From: Saccoglossus kowalevskii
Lineage: Eukaryota; Hemichordata; Enteropneusta; Harrimaniidae
Assembly: GCF_000003605.2 (NCBI RefSeq)
Contig: NW_003151753.1
Span: forward strand, 325,908 to 363,859
Direction: 5' to 3'
DNA: 37,952 nt
In this document: positions 21,601-33,946 of the stretch, in pieces
Layout of the letters: every line of letters begins with the position of its first letter
How positions within the stretch are numbered: the first letter of the stretch is position 1
The notes under the pieces: model-generated
What the model saw: the letters and a program-made list of their open reading frames with translations, nothing else
What the model was told of the DNA's origin: nothing
Database searches by the model: none
Translations under genes and position numbers: made by a program

Positions 21601-22335
21601 TTTTATTATTTATATTTATTTGATAGAAATTTCACTCAGCAAAATAAGAATTTCGTAGTGATTTTTAATTCTTAGCATTTTTGCTTTGTATTACAAGTAG
21701 CTGCTTCCAGATCCTTAACATGATTCATGGTCATTTCTTAGTTAAATGCAGCAAGTGTGCTGGTAAATATTGAACCAAATTTACATATATGTACATACAA
21801 ATTAGATCTGCAGCCACTAGGTAAAAAATATTGATCACAAGACAGATGACAGACAAGTTATGGCTATTTTCAATTCCTAGCCTACAGAGCTGAATCAATT
21901 GCATTGAAAACTTAAGAGACATCATATACAGTCTGAAGTAGATATAATTTGAGACTCACAGTATGCACCAGTAGTGTATATACAAATGTATATCAAATCA
22001 TAATAATCATGCACTTGTACATCCACTTTCAAATTCAATAAGCTTTTTAGTGTCTAAATATAGTTATGTATATGCTCAAATGTAAATGCCTTGTCAGTCT
22101 AGGTTAGGGTGTTCTAGTTTAAAGTATCCTGTCACTTACATTCTAAAAACAATTGTGTTTCGAGTATGCTGTTTAGTTTCACACCATAAATAGCGATTTT
22201 GAGACTAGGAAAATATTTTTAGATATTTTCAGGAATTATGTTCAGTGAGACTTTTAAATAGCTGATTTTCAAATATCAAATGCTACTGCTTGTTTTTGGG
22301 ACTTTATTTGGTGATTGATAAACAGCTACCAATCA
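18616..22335. other. Gene-poor AT-rich stretch
   Basis: No supported coding exon. Minor features are a short tandem duplication of TCAATTCAAAATGG(CC/TT)GCC at 21493-21543, a T-run at 20362-20376, and scattered TCTAATAGAA words near 19580 and 19623 that resemble termini of the element at 28521-28646. Confidence 0.5.
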
Positions 22336-22549
22336 AATACTGTAGAATACTTTATTTTCGCTTGGAATTTATTTTCGCTATTTTCGCTGAAGGGATGATT
22401 CCGTGAAAATAAAATCCAGCGAATACACTTTTTTCCCTATATTTTACATTAAGCTCATCAAAAATCAGTGAAAATAAATTCCATACAAAATGCCCAAAAA
22501 GCCTTTTCAGCGAAAATTAATTCCAGCGAAAATAAAGTATTTCACAGTA
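22336..22549 (+). mobile_element. MITE, ATACTGTAG family, copy C
   Basis: It begins AATACTGTAGAATACTTTA and ends AATAAAGTATTTCACAGTA, with the same interior as copy A (GGGATGATTCCGTGAAAATA, CCTTTTCAGCG). It is 214 bp, orientation as copy A. It is bounded by TACCAATCA on the left and CCCCACACC on the right, and no clear target duplication is seen. Confidence 0.88.
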
Positions 22550-22806
22550 ACCCCACACCACTCACGAGTCAAACACAATTCACTTATTCATCCTCGACAT
22601 ATTTGTTAAAGGGTGGCAGTTGTCGCATCACGCATGTGCGACATTTGTGTTGATGAGCATTTATTTTCCCACAATCCAATGCGCTCTTCTAATGGAAATC
22701 AAGTATGAGGTTTGACCTGGGCGCGACTTGCACTAATTACTGCCGGTGACTCCTTTGATACCTGCCAATCACCGAAAAATACGTAATTAAAACTAGGTAT
22801 TAACGT

Positions 22807-22871
22807 CTTTCAGTGAAAATAGCAAAAATTAATTCCAAGCGAAAATAAAGTACATCTGTATTTTACAGTAT
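22807..22871 (-). mobile_element. MITE fragment, ATACTGTAG family
   Basis: CTTTCAGTGAAAATAGCAAA, then TTCCAAGCGAAAATAAAGTA and TTTTACAGTA match one end of the family (compare 9065-9120). The other end is missing. It lies about 260 bp from copy C. Confidence 0.7.
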
Positions 22872-23789
22872 GATAAAGAAAACAGCGACAACGCAATCGT
22901 GTAATTACATGATATGGTTGGTATGCTAGCCATGAGGTTCACCTGATGGTATATAGTAGCTCTAAATCTGAAGTTGTGTTTAATTGTAATGTACATCATT
23001 TCAATTTCATATATTTTATTTTATTTTCAATGTTTTTTCATTACTTACCGGTACATATTATTTGGCATTATTTTAACTACCTTGTAGACCAAAACTACCA
23101 GCAAATGAAAAATAGAAATAACATATGGAAAATAATTCATAATACACATATTTAAAAAAATTAAAAACAATATTATATTTCATTTTCTTATTTTAATCAG
23201 AATGCTGTACATGTGTATGTGTATATCAGGACATGAAGAAAAACTGCTATCATGGTAAAACCAAAGTACCGGGTATCCACTTCATAATTCAAGCCAGTCT
23301 GTTGGAAACAGGAAGGAAGGCATCGATTATAACTATTTATTTTTAGAAAAAGAATACATAAAATAGCATATTGCTAGAGGGACAGGAAAGTAATAATGCT
23401 TCTTTCATTTTCTAAAAATAGAACCATTGATAATAATGTTAAGAAAACAGTATTTCACATAAATAAAATAACTGTTAACCTAGCAAGCAATCAATCAACA
23501 CATCTTAAATTTATGTATTTCAGGAAAGAATTAAATACTTATAAATAACTAATTTTAATTTTTTTAAATGGAGACAGTAGAACATTACTGAATATTGGCA
23601 AGAAAAGAATATATCTATTACTGTACAGTTTACGTTATAAATAGACTACTGTCTTAAGCATTAGCCATACACAGAGCATGTGGCATGTATTGATACAACT
23701 TTTCCATATGCATGATCTTAAATTTGTAACTCAACAAGTTAAAGTGCGGAAATCATCACCTGCGCATGCGACAGATGACCATAGAGTGT

Positions 23790-23925
23790 CATTGCTTACA
23801 AATAAACATTTCTCCATCAGCCTTTGCATTTTTTGCATGTGTTGTTATCATCGATCAGAACTCAATTCCTGCATATGTGCAAGTGACGATCCCTCCGCTT
23901 TAACAATATACATGTATCTCTAACA
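23790..23925 (+). repeat. Dispersed repeat, copy 1 of 3
   Basis: It shares GCTTACAAATAAACATTT, CAGCCTTTGCATTTTTTGC, ATC(G)ATC.GAACTCAATTCC and CCCTCCGCTTTAA with 31265-31366 (same strand) and 29752-29875 (opposite strand). The spacing is conserved. The family is non-coding and probably transposon-derived. Confidence 0.7.
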
Positions 23926-24344
23926 GAGGCGCACATAATTTTCAAATTTATTAATCTCTAATTAAATATGACTTTTCTTTGACCATACACAAAGTGATTC
24001 ATTCACATGAGCATCTACACTACAAATAAAACAAATACGGTACCAATTGCTCTGTTAGAAATGAATCTCTAATAGAAGCAAACATCAACCAAAATTGTAT
24101 TTTGTGTTGGATCATTAGACAGTGTTTTTTTCATTAGAAATAGAAGATTTATTTAGAACACACTAATCAAGTGAAACTACCTTACATGTGTGTTAGTAAG
24201 GAAGTTGATTACAAGTTTTTAAGAGGCATAGGAAGCAAACTTTACAAGAACTGACGATATCAACACCACAAGTGTATTATGTCTGCGTGCCATATACAAC
24301 AAAACAGATGTGAGAACAACATTGAAACACATAGTGGTCAAGAT

Positions 24345-24712
24345 TTTTTTATTTATATTTTTGTGCAAGGAGACGGTTCTGGACATTGAATGTCACTGTT
24401 GTCTCTCCTGACTATTATTTATGTGCAAATAACATGTGCAAGTGTCAACACAGAAGCCATATTCATGTTTGGGACTACATGACAGGGCTGTGCAGCCATC
24501 TCTCTATCAAATGGCAATTCAATGTGCTATCTTAGTGTCAACCAGTCACGGTTGAACACAAGCCTAAACCAAGGTTCTCTCAAAGTCGCATTGGTAAGTG
24601 AATGAATTGGCCTTCCCATAACTGAGAGTAGGGGTGTTCAACCTAAGGTAGAATTTGAACTCAGGTCTACCGTTCGCGAGTCTGATGCAACAACCACTAC
24701 GCTAGAAAATAT
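24345..24712 (-). mobile_element. tRNA-derived SINE (putative)
   Basis: On the minus strand the head contains TAGCGTAGTGG (24704-24694), a match to the Pol III A box. About 31 nt later comes GAGTTCAAATTC (24662-24651), a match to the B box. The spacing is that of a tRNA gene. Between them, GCATCAGACTCGCGAACGGT mimics an anticodon arm, but the tRNA fold is not intact. About 290 bp of unrelated body follows, then an A-rich 3' tail (AAATATAAATAAAAAAATC) at about 24345-24362. This layout is typical of SINEs. A tRNA pseudogene is the alternative. Confidence 0.65.
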
Positions 24713-25803
24713 CGGCCAAGTTGTTAACAGCGCAGTGATTACTAATAAATAGTTCAAACCATACAGTAAAAATAATATTTTGCACTTTGAGGAGGTTGAG
24801 GAGTCGTCAAATACAGGATTAGATTTTAATGTAGGATCAAAGCAACCACACGTTCCATGTGTAATAAAAACTAATCATTCTTTGATTCCAATATTGCATT
24901 AAACATTATACACAAAAAGTTGCAGCTGTTGAAATCACAGCCAAGTAATAATCACAGATAACAAAATTACTTCTCCTTGAATCGGACATATAATGTATCA
25001 AACACATGTATATGATGTAATTAAAAAACCAACTATAAGCCATTTTTCTGAGAATGAGATTTCAAACTTTACGTGATTGCTAAGCTTTCATTTCCTGTTC
25101 TTCCAAATCAATGAGTATAAAAACGGAAATGAGTCAGAAGTACTGGAAAATATTCTAGTGAGAGTAATTTCCTATAAGCCATTATAACATTGAATCATCA
25201 GGCTTTACTATTTGCCTACGCTAATTAATAGAAGTTTTTTGTGAGTCTGAAGTGTCAAATACTGTGAAAGCTGCATACACCGACGACTCAAGTTTGTATT
25301 GCAGTTCAGTTTTATGCGAGTTTGAATTTTTATACAGTTCAGTTTTACAAAGGCTTCTAAAAAAAATTCTGCATCTTATTAAAAATTCAATAAATATGAT
25401 GTATCATAAGATAAAAAATGCTGTCATGGCAACAAACATAGTGGATTTCATTTAACAAAAGAATGAAAATACTAATGAAAGCGTGTGCCAAAGATATTAT
25501 AACACACATGTACACTTATTACTTGTTAAACTTCTCTCATAATAAAGTGTGTATTGGGACATCCTAAGAGATGCTGGTTGGGAATTAAAATCCTTAGCTC
25601 ATCCGTCACACAATCTCTTCTCGCAGGGCAAGTAAACCGTATCACAGCTATATTCATCTCTATTACAGTGACAGTTTTCATATAGTCAGTGTTTATTAAT
25701 ATTAATAATCATAGATAATAAATGAATGGTTCAGCATTGTAAATCAATATTAATAGCGGACTAGGATTCAACAAATAATCATAGTTAATGGCGATCCAAA
25801 CAC

Positions 25804-25949
25804 CTGTTGGCAGTTTGATAACTGTATTCTTTGCCATCTTCGGGGGCAGAGCTGCGTCACAAGACCTTTCACGTTGCTAAGACGCGCACTGCTGTACCAC
25901 ATATTTCTATGGGCTCTGTGAGGAACGCAGAACGCCGAGCGAAGAGCCT
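25804..25949 (-). CDS. Candidate 5' exon with CpG-rich leader and start codon
   Basis: On the minus strand TTTTTACAG precedes this 146-nt segment, which ends at the donor CAACAG|GTGTTT. An ATG at 25837-25835 sits in AAGATGGC, a strong Kozak context that also matches the YY1 element often found at housekeeping start sites. It opens the peptide MAKNTVIKLPT plus one base (phase 1). The leader is dense in CpG compared with the depleted surroundings, consistent with a promoter-proximal exon. A longer in-frame reading of the whole exon, without the ATG, is also open. It has the right orientation to be the 5' end of the RING gene ending at 13256, but I found no convincing connecting exons, so it is listed without a product. 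Confidence 0.4.
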
Positions 25950-26305
25950 GTAAAAATTTGAGAAAACAACAGGAACTCAACTTTGAAGTAGACCTGAACA
26001 ATCAAATTTATATGCATTGCACACGCAGGGGTAATCTTGTTACACTATTCAGGGGAGTCTCAACAACCATCCCAAAGTACTGTTTTCTGAGAGTTTTCGG
26101 CTTTTGTTTTCACCGTGATGGTTGCCATGCGATGAAAATGCCCGGATATCCACCCTTGAAAATTGGAAGAGAGTCTTTATTAGATGTGCAGATCAACTAA
26201 AAATTGCCTTGATTGTAAGCATGTACTAGGTGATTAAAATATTATTTTTACAACAAATTTAGACACACCTCTATCATATACAGCATATCAATACTAACAG
26301 CTCAA

Positions 26306-26534
26306 TTTCATGACCTCTAAAGGTCACACATCCTGGTACTTGTTGGTATGAATATCAAAAATGAGTTATATTCATTCGATATTTCAGCACAATGATTTGA
26401 ATATTTGCTTTAGCTACCTGGGGAAAATATTTCTGTTAGGAGCAAAAAGACGCATTAAAATGCCACAATTGTGTATGTTTTCGATGTCATACCAACAAAA
26501 GCGCCAGGATGTGTGACCTTTTGGGGTCATGAAA
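26306..26534. mobile_element. MITE with long terminal inverted repeats (about 50 bp)
   Basis: TTTCATGACCTCTAAAGGTCACACATCCTGG on the left is mirrored by CCAGGATGTGTGACCTTTTG and GGGTCATGAAA on the right. Pairing extends inward through TGTTGGTAT/ATACCAACA. The element is 229 bp, non-coding and has no other copy in the window. It sits about 350 bp upstream of the CpG-rich exon (minus-strand sense). Confidence 0.85.
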
Positions 26535-26887
26535 GTGGTCTAATACAAGCATTTGTTTACGTAAATAACAGTGGTGTGTGCATGGTCAAAATAAGACAAA
26601 TAATACAAAATTAGAAAATAAGGTATATATTTTTGTTTAAAAAAAACAAATATACTCTGGAATATATGATTTATTATCCTATATTTTGTATGCGAATCGA
26701 TGAAAACAAAATTCCTGCTGAAAAACTGTTTTTGGTATAGGAGCACATTTGTTTACATTTTGCATGCACGTGTATGCATTAATTATTCAATGGTTTTAAT
26801 TTTGCTATTTTCATTGTTTTCGGAAATCTCTATTAAAATTAACCCATGAGCGTATGTAAAACAACAGAAATGTATACCCAAAATATC

Positions 26888-26976
26888 AAAATACTAGAAA
26901 ATACATTATGTTTCGCTTGGAATTCATTTATGCTGAAGGAATGATTCAGTGAAAATAAAATCCAGTGAATATACCA
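26888..26976 (+). mobile_element. MITE fragment, ATACTGTAG family
   Basis: ATACTAGAAAATAC, TTTCGCTTGGAATTCATTT, GCTGAAGGAATGATTCAGTG and AAAATAAAATCCAGTGAATA match the left half of copy C. The right half is absent. A related AT-rich stretch (TTTTAATTTTGCTATTTTC) lies just before it near 26793. Confidence 0.65.
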
Positions 26977-28520
26977 AAATTTTAAACAAGTAATGTCACA
27001 ATGCATCAGCCTATGTCAATAACTGTATACATTAAAGGTTACGTCGACAAAACTGCAGACAGACAATTCTTTGCAGGCGGCTCCATTTCATGTACACGAT
27101 TCTATTTCATTTATTACTGATTAATGACACGGTAAAATAGAATACAGCTAAAGGTCTGCTAACAAATATCATTACATTCTACTGCAAGTTGTTTTTTTAG
27201 TTTTTTTTGTTTATATAAACATCAATAGACTTAACATTGGCACATTGGTGGATGGCTGTTGCACAGCGGACTCAAGTGAATAAAAGAGTGCAGATGACAG
27301 GCAGTTGCTTAACAGGTCCATGCAGAAAGACTACCGTATCTGATTTCATATTAGAACTGCAGTTGTATTGTATATTGGATTTTCAAAAATATGACCATTG
27401 ACAAACCTCTAGCAATTACGCAAGTGTAAGCGCTAATAAAAAGCAAATACTGTTTTCAAAAAATAAGCTAGTTTACACATTTTGTAATTAGTAATAATGA
27501 TTAATAGTGCTTTATATAGCCTTTATATAGACTACGCCTACACGTATACATTTAATAGGCTAACCCTTGCAAAAGAAGTATAATTGCATGTAATTCTACA
27601 GCTATAGCATTTGGTTGTCAAGGCTCACCAAACTTGATTGTTCAATTTGTCAATTATTCAACATTATCAAGTTCTTTATCATTGGTTAATAAAAGAGTCC
27701 CTGTAGTGTTTGATGGTAACAGATTAGTACATCAAATTGTGGGTATACAAAATTGCTCCATAGGGAACATGGTGTATAATATATACAGGGTAGTTTCACT
27801 ATAGATGGGTTGAAACTATACCAAAATGGGTTTAATTGATGGTCATATTTTAACAGCAAAACACATGTTTTTGGTTTCTATTGGTCCCCAGTACGTAAAG
27901 CATATTGCAAAGAAGTTTATAAAGATTGAATGTACATTAGAACATCTCATGTCAGATCTTATTAAAAGGGCATATTGAGACACTACAGTGAAGCATTCTG
28001 ATGTGCTATGAGTGGAATACATTGTCAGTTTGAGGGGGAGGGTATGATGGGTCATTTTGTTCTACACAAGATACGATTTTGTTTTGTTTCCTTGTTCCCA
28101 CTGTAAACACAATGCCAAGTAAACTCAGAGTGGGATGGGCTGGGTAATACATTTCAAAAATGTTTCTTTACTGTTTATCTTAGTTGTAATTCAAATTATT
28201 ATTACATAACCATTATTTCTGCTAATGTTGTGGCGGATTAGAGGAGAGAATGCAAGAAAAACTCATACAAGCTGTCTTCACTAAATAACGTTATCATCAT
28301 CATCATGACATTATGTAGATTCCCTCAGGGCACACTTTGACAACTTTAACCTTGTTTTATAAATTAATCCATTAACTGAAGACCAGACTGATGATATTTA
28401 CAAAGAGTGTGACCAGTATGTTTAATACTCCAATTACCAATATGAATGTGATAGACATGTTAACTACCTAATGCGGTCCAATATGGTATTATAGAATAAG
28501 AGTTATGTAATATATATTTG

Positions 28521-28646
28521 TACTGTATTTGCTCTGTTAGTAGCCCATCCAATTATGTAAAATTGCAGAGGTGTTACTAGGCAACAAAATGCAAATTTCG
28601 GTTTATATTCTATTGGAGATGTGCATCTAATAGAGCAAATACGGTA
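28521..28646. mobile_element. Small MITE with TACYGTATTTGCTCTRTTAG termini
   Basis: Left end TACTGTATTTGCTCTGTTAG (28521-28540). The right end (28627-28646) is the reverse complement of TACCGTATTTGCTCTATTAG, with two mismatches in 20. It is 126 bp and non-coding. Single-end relics with the same wording occur near 24038-24090 and 29202-29226. Confidence 0.8.
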
Positions 28647-29751
28647 TGTGGCCCTTTATACTCTCAAGGCCCTATTAGCATAAAAAACATGAATATCATA
28701 TATCACATTTTATATACAATAAAGCACCTAATAGTATGCACATTGTAATTATATTAAAATACATTTTTTTTATGGCAAGTTTTCTAACTTGCATTCATTC
28801 AAAACGACTGCAAAAGTATATTTCTAACGATGTATTATGAAATTATTAGATTATATATTTGCACTTATTTTAATGTTCTCTTGCTTACAGATATGCAGCA
28901 ACAAAGTGACATCTGATGGAAATAAAACATGGTGATAATCAAATGCAGACAATTATGTCAACGCTTGGGTGTTACAGCAGTGAAAACTGTTTGGTTCATA
29001 CATGTATGACAGGAAATGAATGCCATGAAATGTCCTTGCAAAAGCTTTTAATAATAATCATTTCTTTTACTATTTATGGAGATTTATGTTTCACTTTCAG
29101 AGTAATTCAACAATATACGTACTTTTCAGACTAAATATGAAACATACATTAATACAATGATTATAGCATATGCGCACATTTATTACATTTTATTTGAGAC
29201 ACTTCTAATAGAGTAAATATGGTATATGACCATGAAAATAGATTTATTACAACAATATATATTCCCTAAAAAAACTAAATTTCAATTTGATCACTGGGCA
29301 TGAAGAAAATTTTAAGTGACCTTAAGCTTCATACGTTCACTCCATCTGAGCTTCAATTGCCATGGCAACAAGCCAATGATGAGCAAACGGATGTATATTA
29401 CTCATCAATGTGGAAATGTGGTCTTCCATGCGAATACAACGAATGATTTATGGCCACGTCCCACTTGCAGTTAATCAAACATGATAATTGAAACAATGTA
29501 TTCGAAATACGTACATTGTAGTATAGTATAGATTGTTTGAACACCGAGTTTCACTGAATTTTGACTACCGGTATGTACTTAAGCTGTAACTGGACACAAT
29601 GTTTTATCCATGTCGTTATTTTTGTGTTTTATTGGACTTTACCAACTGTATATTCCAAATAAAACATCCTATCCTTTTAAATAAATTTTCATTATTTTTT
29701 TTTGGGGTACTGTGAAAAGGTTATTGTTTCGGTTATTGATCCAGGCTCTTA

Positions 29752-29875
29752 AAGCGAGAGGGTCGTTTTCTGCGCACACGTGGGAATTGAGTCCCAAGCG
29801 ATGATACATGTAACAACACTAGCTAAAAATGCAAAGGCTCATGGGTGGATGCTTGTTTGTAAACAATTTCAGAAT
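29752..29875 (-). repeat. Dispersed repeat, copy 2 of 3 (inverted)
   Basis: AAAGCGAGAGGGTCGT, GGGAATTGAGTCCCAAGCGA, AAATGCAAAGGCTCATGGG and GCTTGTTTGTAAACAAT are the reverse complement of the copy at 31265-31366. It carries a short extra segment also present in 23790-23925. Confidence 0.75.
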
Positions 29876-30769
29876 GTACCAGAAATCCTACTGCTATGAC
29901 ATACTACCTATACATACATCGTTTCACCATGGCAACTAATTTGCATAAAAACATATCATCATTTTTAATACAGTACACCCACCAACTTTTATTCCCTGCC
30001 ATCCAGCTTGATATTTCGATAGCACTAATGAAACAAAGAAATATTTGTTACGCAAATTACTCACCTGCTACATCATACCTTTTTAACATTTGAGTTTGCA
30101 GAAAACCAAATTAAAAGCGCATTCCACTTCTACATTCAACAGACCATGGGGAAAACTAACAGTACGTGCTATCATACAAAGTATTTTAAACTGACACTAA
30201 TATCAGAAAAAACTAATAATAGCATTTCCAACAAATGGTAATTAAACTACCTAATGAGTACATGTATAGTGAGAAGCAACATGCAATTAAACTTAAACTG
30301 ACACGAGCATATACATGTAGCTGTGACCTTTGACCTGTGCAGCAACACACAAGATGATGAATACGGTCATGAAAGCAATACTTATCAAATCAAACTGATC
30401 TATGTACACGAGGGAGTTGTAAAACATGATTACACATCAAAGCTATTAAAAATATGCTATCATAAAATGTGATTTACTTGACAATTCCACTAATTCTATT
30501 TGTGATGGTTTTGACACATTTTGTAGATTCCTGTACATGTACGTCAGAGGGAAGGTCACTGAATATGCAATGTTCTATTTTCAGATCCACTTACTTGACG
30601 TCAACTTGCTTTTCACCTGCAACTGACATCACTTAATGGATGTCGCTGCATTCAATGGAGTGGTAGTAATATTTCACAATTTACCATCTGTGTCATCTCT
30701 AAGTGCATGTGCCGATGATTGTGTCAGGTAAAGTGACAGCCAGTTTGAAACAACCGACATTAACTATAT

Positions 30770-31035
30770 TTTAGCATAACTAAAACTATATAACATACAT
30801 GTACCATAACTAGAATTATATTAACAATAACTTCCCGTATTAACTAGAACTTTTATGAAATTACTAACTATAACCATGGAACTAAAAACCAGTTTATCTT
30901 CAGGTTATAACTCACCAGAACTAGTAACTATAACATATTATAACTAGAACTATTAGCATAACTAGAATTCTATTAACTAATAACTTACCATAACTAGTCT
31001 TATCAACTAAAAACCTGTTTAGCTCCATGTCGTAT
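30770..31035. repeat. Degenerate ATAACTAGAA-type repeat tract
   Basis: AACTATAAC, CATAACTAGAA(T/C) and ATTAACTAATAAC words recur about every 20-30 bp. It is a diverged simple or tandem repeat with no coding frame. Confidence 0.7.
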
Positions 31036-31264
31036 CACTATAACTATATCAAAGAATAATAGCAAAAACACTATGCTCATCATTTCCCTGCTATTAAAGG
31101 ATGGTGGACCCATGTCCTGTTCGATATGGAACTCACAGCGATGTGTGCAAAGCATGTAATACACTGCTTACGTGAAATTCGAACACGCACTGTGAAACAA
31201 CCACCACCATTTAACATAAATCCAACTCTAAAAGTTTCAATGACCATACCGGCCTTAGTTGGCC

Positions 31265-31366
31265 ATAGCATCTCATTGTTTACAAACAAGCGTCTACCCA
31301 TAAGCCTTTGCGTTTTCAGCGCATGTTTTTATCGTCGCTTGGGACTCAATTCCCTCTCGCTTTAAA
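31265..31366 (+). repeat. Dispersed repeat, copy 3 of 3
   Basis: It contains TTGTTTACAAACAAGCGTCT, AGCCTTTGCGTTTTCAGCGC, TCGCTTGGGACTCAATTCCC and TCTCGCTTTAA, shared with the copies at 23790 and 29752. The overlapping open frames on both strands (31080-31365) come from this repeat and its flank. Confidence 0.75.
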
Positions 31367-33946
31367 TATTGCCAGAAATTTGCCATTATTGACTTTTCAG
31401 AATGTTAAAAGAAAGTTACAGTTATATTTAGTGTTACATGTGTGTATTTATAACTAAATATATGCTCTTGTGTTTGTTTCACTGAGAACTTGAGAATGAG
31501 GTTTTTCAAATATCCATACAACCGGCGAAACAGATATTTTTGTTAGCCTTAAAAGACCACTGAATGTTATTGTGGTTTCCGGCACATTCACAAAATACAC
31601 TTTGTTTGAAGAGCCATGCAGACAGAGACACAACAAATAATTGACCAATTGAAAGTTTAAAATGTCAACTGTAGGCGCTCAATGTGTGAGTGGGAGTCTG
31701 TCAATCTTGTCTTTACAAATCTATGTTTAGTCTAGTCAAAGTCAATTCAGAAAATACAATAAAGTACAATCTTAAGTTGGATCTTTCACTCTAATACAGT
31801 TCTATCATAAGATCAAAAAGACACACTGTACATAATCGTAATCAACCCTTATCCATATGCTCACTTGCTCCAGACTTCTCCAACATTTTTTGTATCAATA
31901 TACTTGTAGTATAAATACTAAGTCCAAGAAAGATTAGAAAGAACTGTGTGCCGAGGGCATTGGAAGGAAGAAATAGCTACACATGTAGCAAATATTAATT
32001 AATTATTAAAAAGATACAGCAACAAATTTTGTAATTTATACACATTAGATAATTATTATGCATAACAATTATTTTGGCAATAATTTGTTTGTATTAAATT
32101 ACTTGCTCAAGACAGATTTTTTTTCTTTACATACAACGGATATGAATGCATTCCTAGCAGACATTCCAAGTGCTCGGATTAAGAGAATTACATTGAATAA
32201 TTTAATTCCTTTTTTTTAAACCTGTTGTGGCTCTTGAATGTAATTAAAATTTTAAACATCCCCTCAAGTGCACCATATATCTATGCAAAGCAGATCAGCC
32301 AATCAAGTACATGCAAACATCTGCTTCTGGGGTTCTTTGTAACAAGGCTTTTGATTGGTCCATATTGCTACTTTCATTCAGAGAATCAATACTGTAGTTT
32401 TTTAATATTTTTGTATTAGTACCAGTGAAAGTGCCACTTCCAAACATTAAAAGTAACTGTAGAAAATAAAAATTCATGTACTATCATAATCTGAGGATGC
32501 AAATGGCTATAAATACGAACAATTCAGACAATCACTGTACATCAGTACATTCTCAATATTTCGAGTCCCAGAATTCACAAAAAATAAATAAATTCACGAA
32601 GATAATTAGAAAAATGTTGATCCTTGGTTTTTTTGTCAAATTGTGTTTTCAGTTATCACCTGTCTCCTACATAAGAAATTAAACTTAGTTAAATTGTGCA
32701 GTATGTTTGATACTACAAATCTTTTCTTGTTTTCTTACTAATTACTGGAAAAAAATATTTTTAGTTTCTAAGATACTGATTAAAAACTAAAATCCGCATT
32801 CAGAAACGTATAATTATCTATCAAATGCCTGGTTCTGAATGGATATTGAATTTTGAAAAAATATATAACTTAAAATTATTTAAAATGATTTGCTGAGAAA
32901 ATCAGAGGTCTGTGAAGCGTTGTGGCACTGAAACAATGTACATGTATAAATGTAGAATAGAATTATGGAAATGGTATTATTAAACGTTGGATCAAAGAGT
33001 ATTATATTCGTGTAACTGTATATTATAAAAGGATATATTAAATAGATTTTTCATGAATATATTCCAAAGACTATGTAATTACAGCTAATACTTTGATCCA
33101 AAATCAATAAAACATTCACTATAACATGTGAAAAATAATCAATCAGTTTGTTATTTCAAAAATCTTTGACCTTCGTTAAATGTCAGCATTATCATCAAAA
33201 TTATTTTAGAAAAGATGTAATTGATTGAAAAGACAAATGTTTAAATGATAAGTAAATGAAAGCAGGAGAATAGAGCAAATTACTGAGAAGCCAGCAAAAA
33301 ATGTATCCCAGTAAAAGCAGTACAGCAAATACATATTACCTATCCATTTCCATTTCAGGACTATTCCATAAATTTACATTTAGAAATATACATGGAAAAT
33401 GGTTGTGAAGAATGAAGTCAAAATTGTGCCTGATTGGCCGCATAGCCCCAACACCTTACAATCAAGCCAATCAGAAAGTAGCTTAAATGTTTGTTGACAG
33501 GTTTTTTTATGTTTTTAAAAAAAAAAAATCATTATTGTGATACATGTACATATTTAGAATTATCTGGCAAATAACTAGCATAGTTTCATAACAAATGCAG
33601 CTTTAGCAGTTACAAGTTTTGAAGATGTATATATAATAACAGCAGTTTTTATTAATCCAATGCCAAGGACACAAGGCGAAAGCTATTATTTCGAAATGTC
33701 TTGTGGTCGATATATGAATTGGCCAACAGCTAAAAACAGGTTAATTACACTAAAGTAGTTTAACCCAACTATTTTTTTCAAAACCATTTCCATTCAAATT
33801 GGAATGAAACGTTTTGATTGGTTATGCAGGCACCTCTTTTTATTCAATAAAGTGCTCATGCGAAAATTAGAATTCGTCATTACATGCACATGGGCTCATA
33901 GAATGTGTCTGCCATTTGTATTTATAAATAATATCAAGTTTATAAA

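Noticed and set aside
24651-24704. Functional tRNA gene
   Set aside because: A and B boxes are present, but the acceptor and anticodon stems do not pair as a cloverleaf, and a long body with an A-rich tail follows. A SINE fits better.
25958-26200. 80-codon plus-strand open frame
   Set aside because: It has no recognisable family, weak start context and no acceptor or donor. The CpG-rich neighbour is better explained by a minus-strand exon.
31080-31365. Opposed 73- and 79-codon open frames
   Set aside because: They overlap each other and part of a dispersed repeat with two other copies that do not keep the frame.
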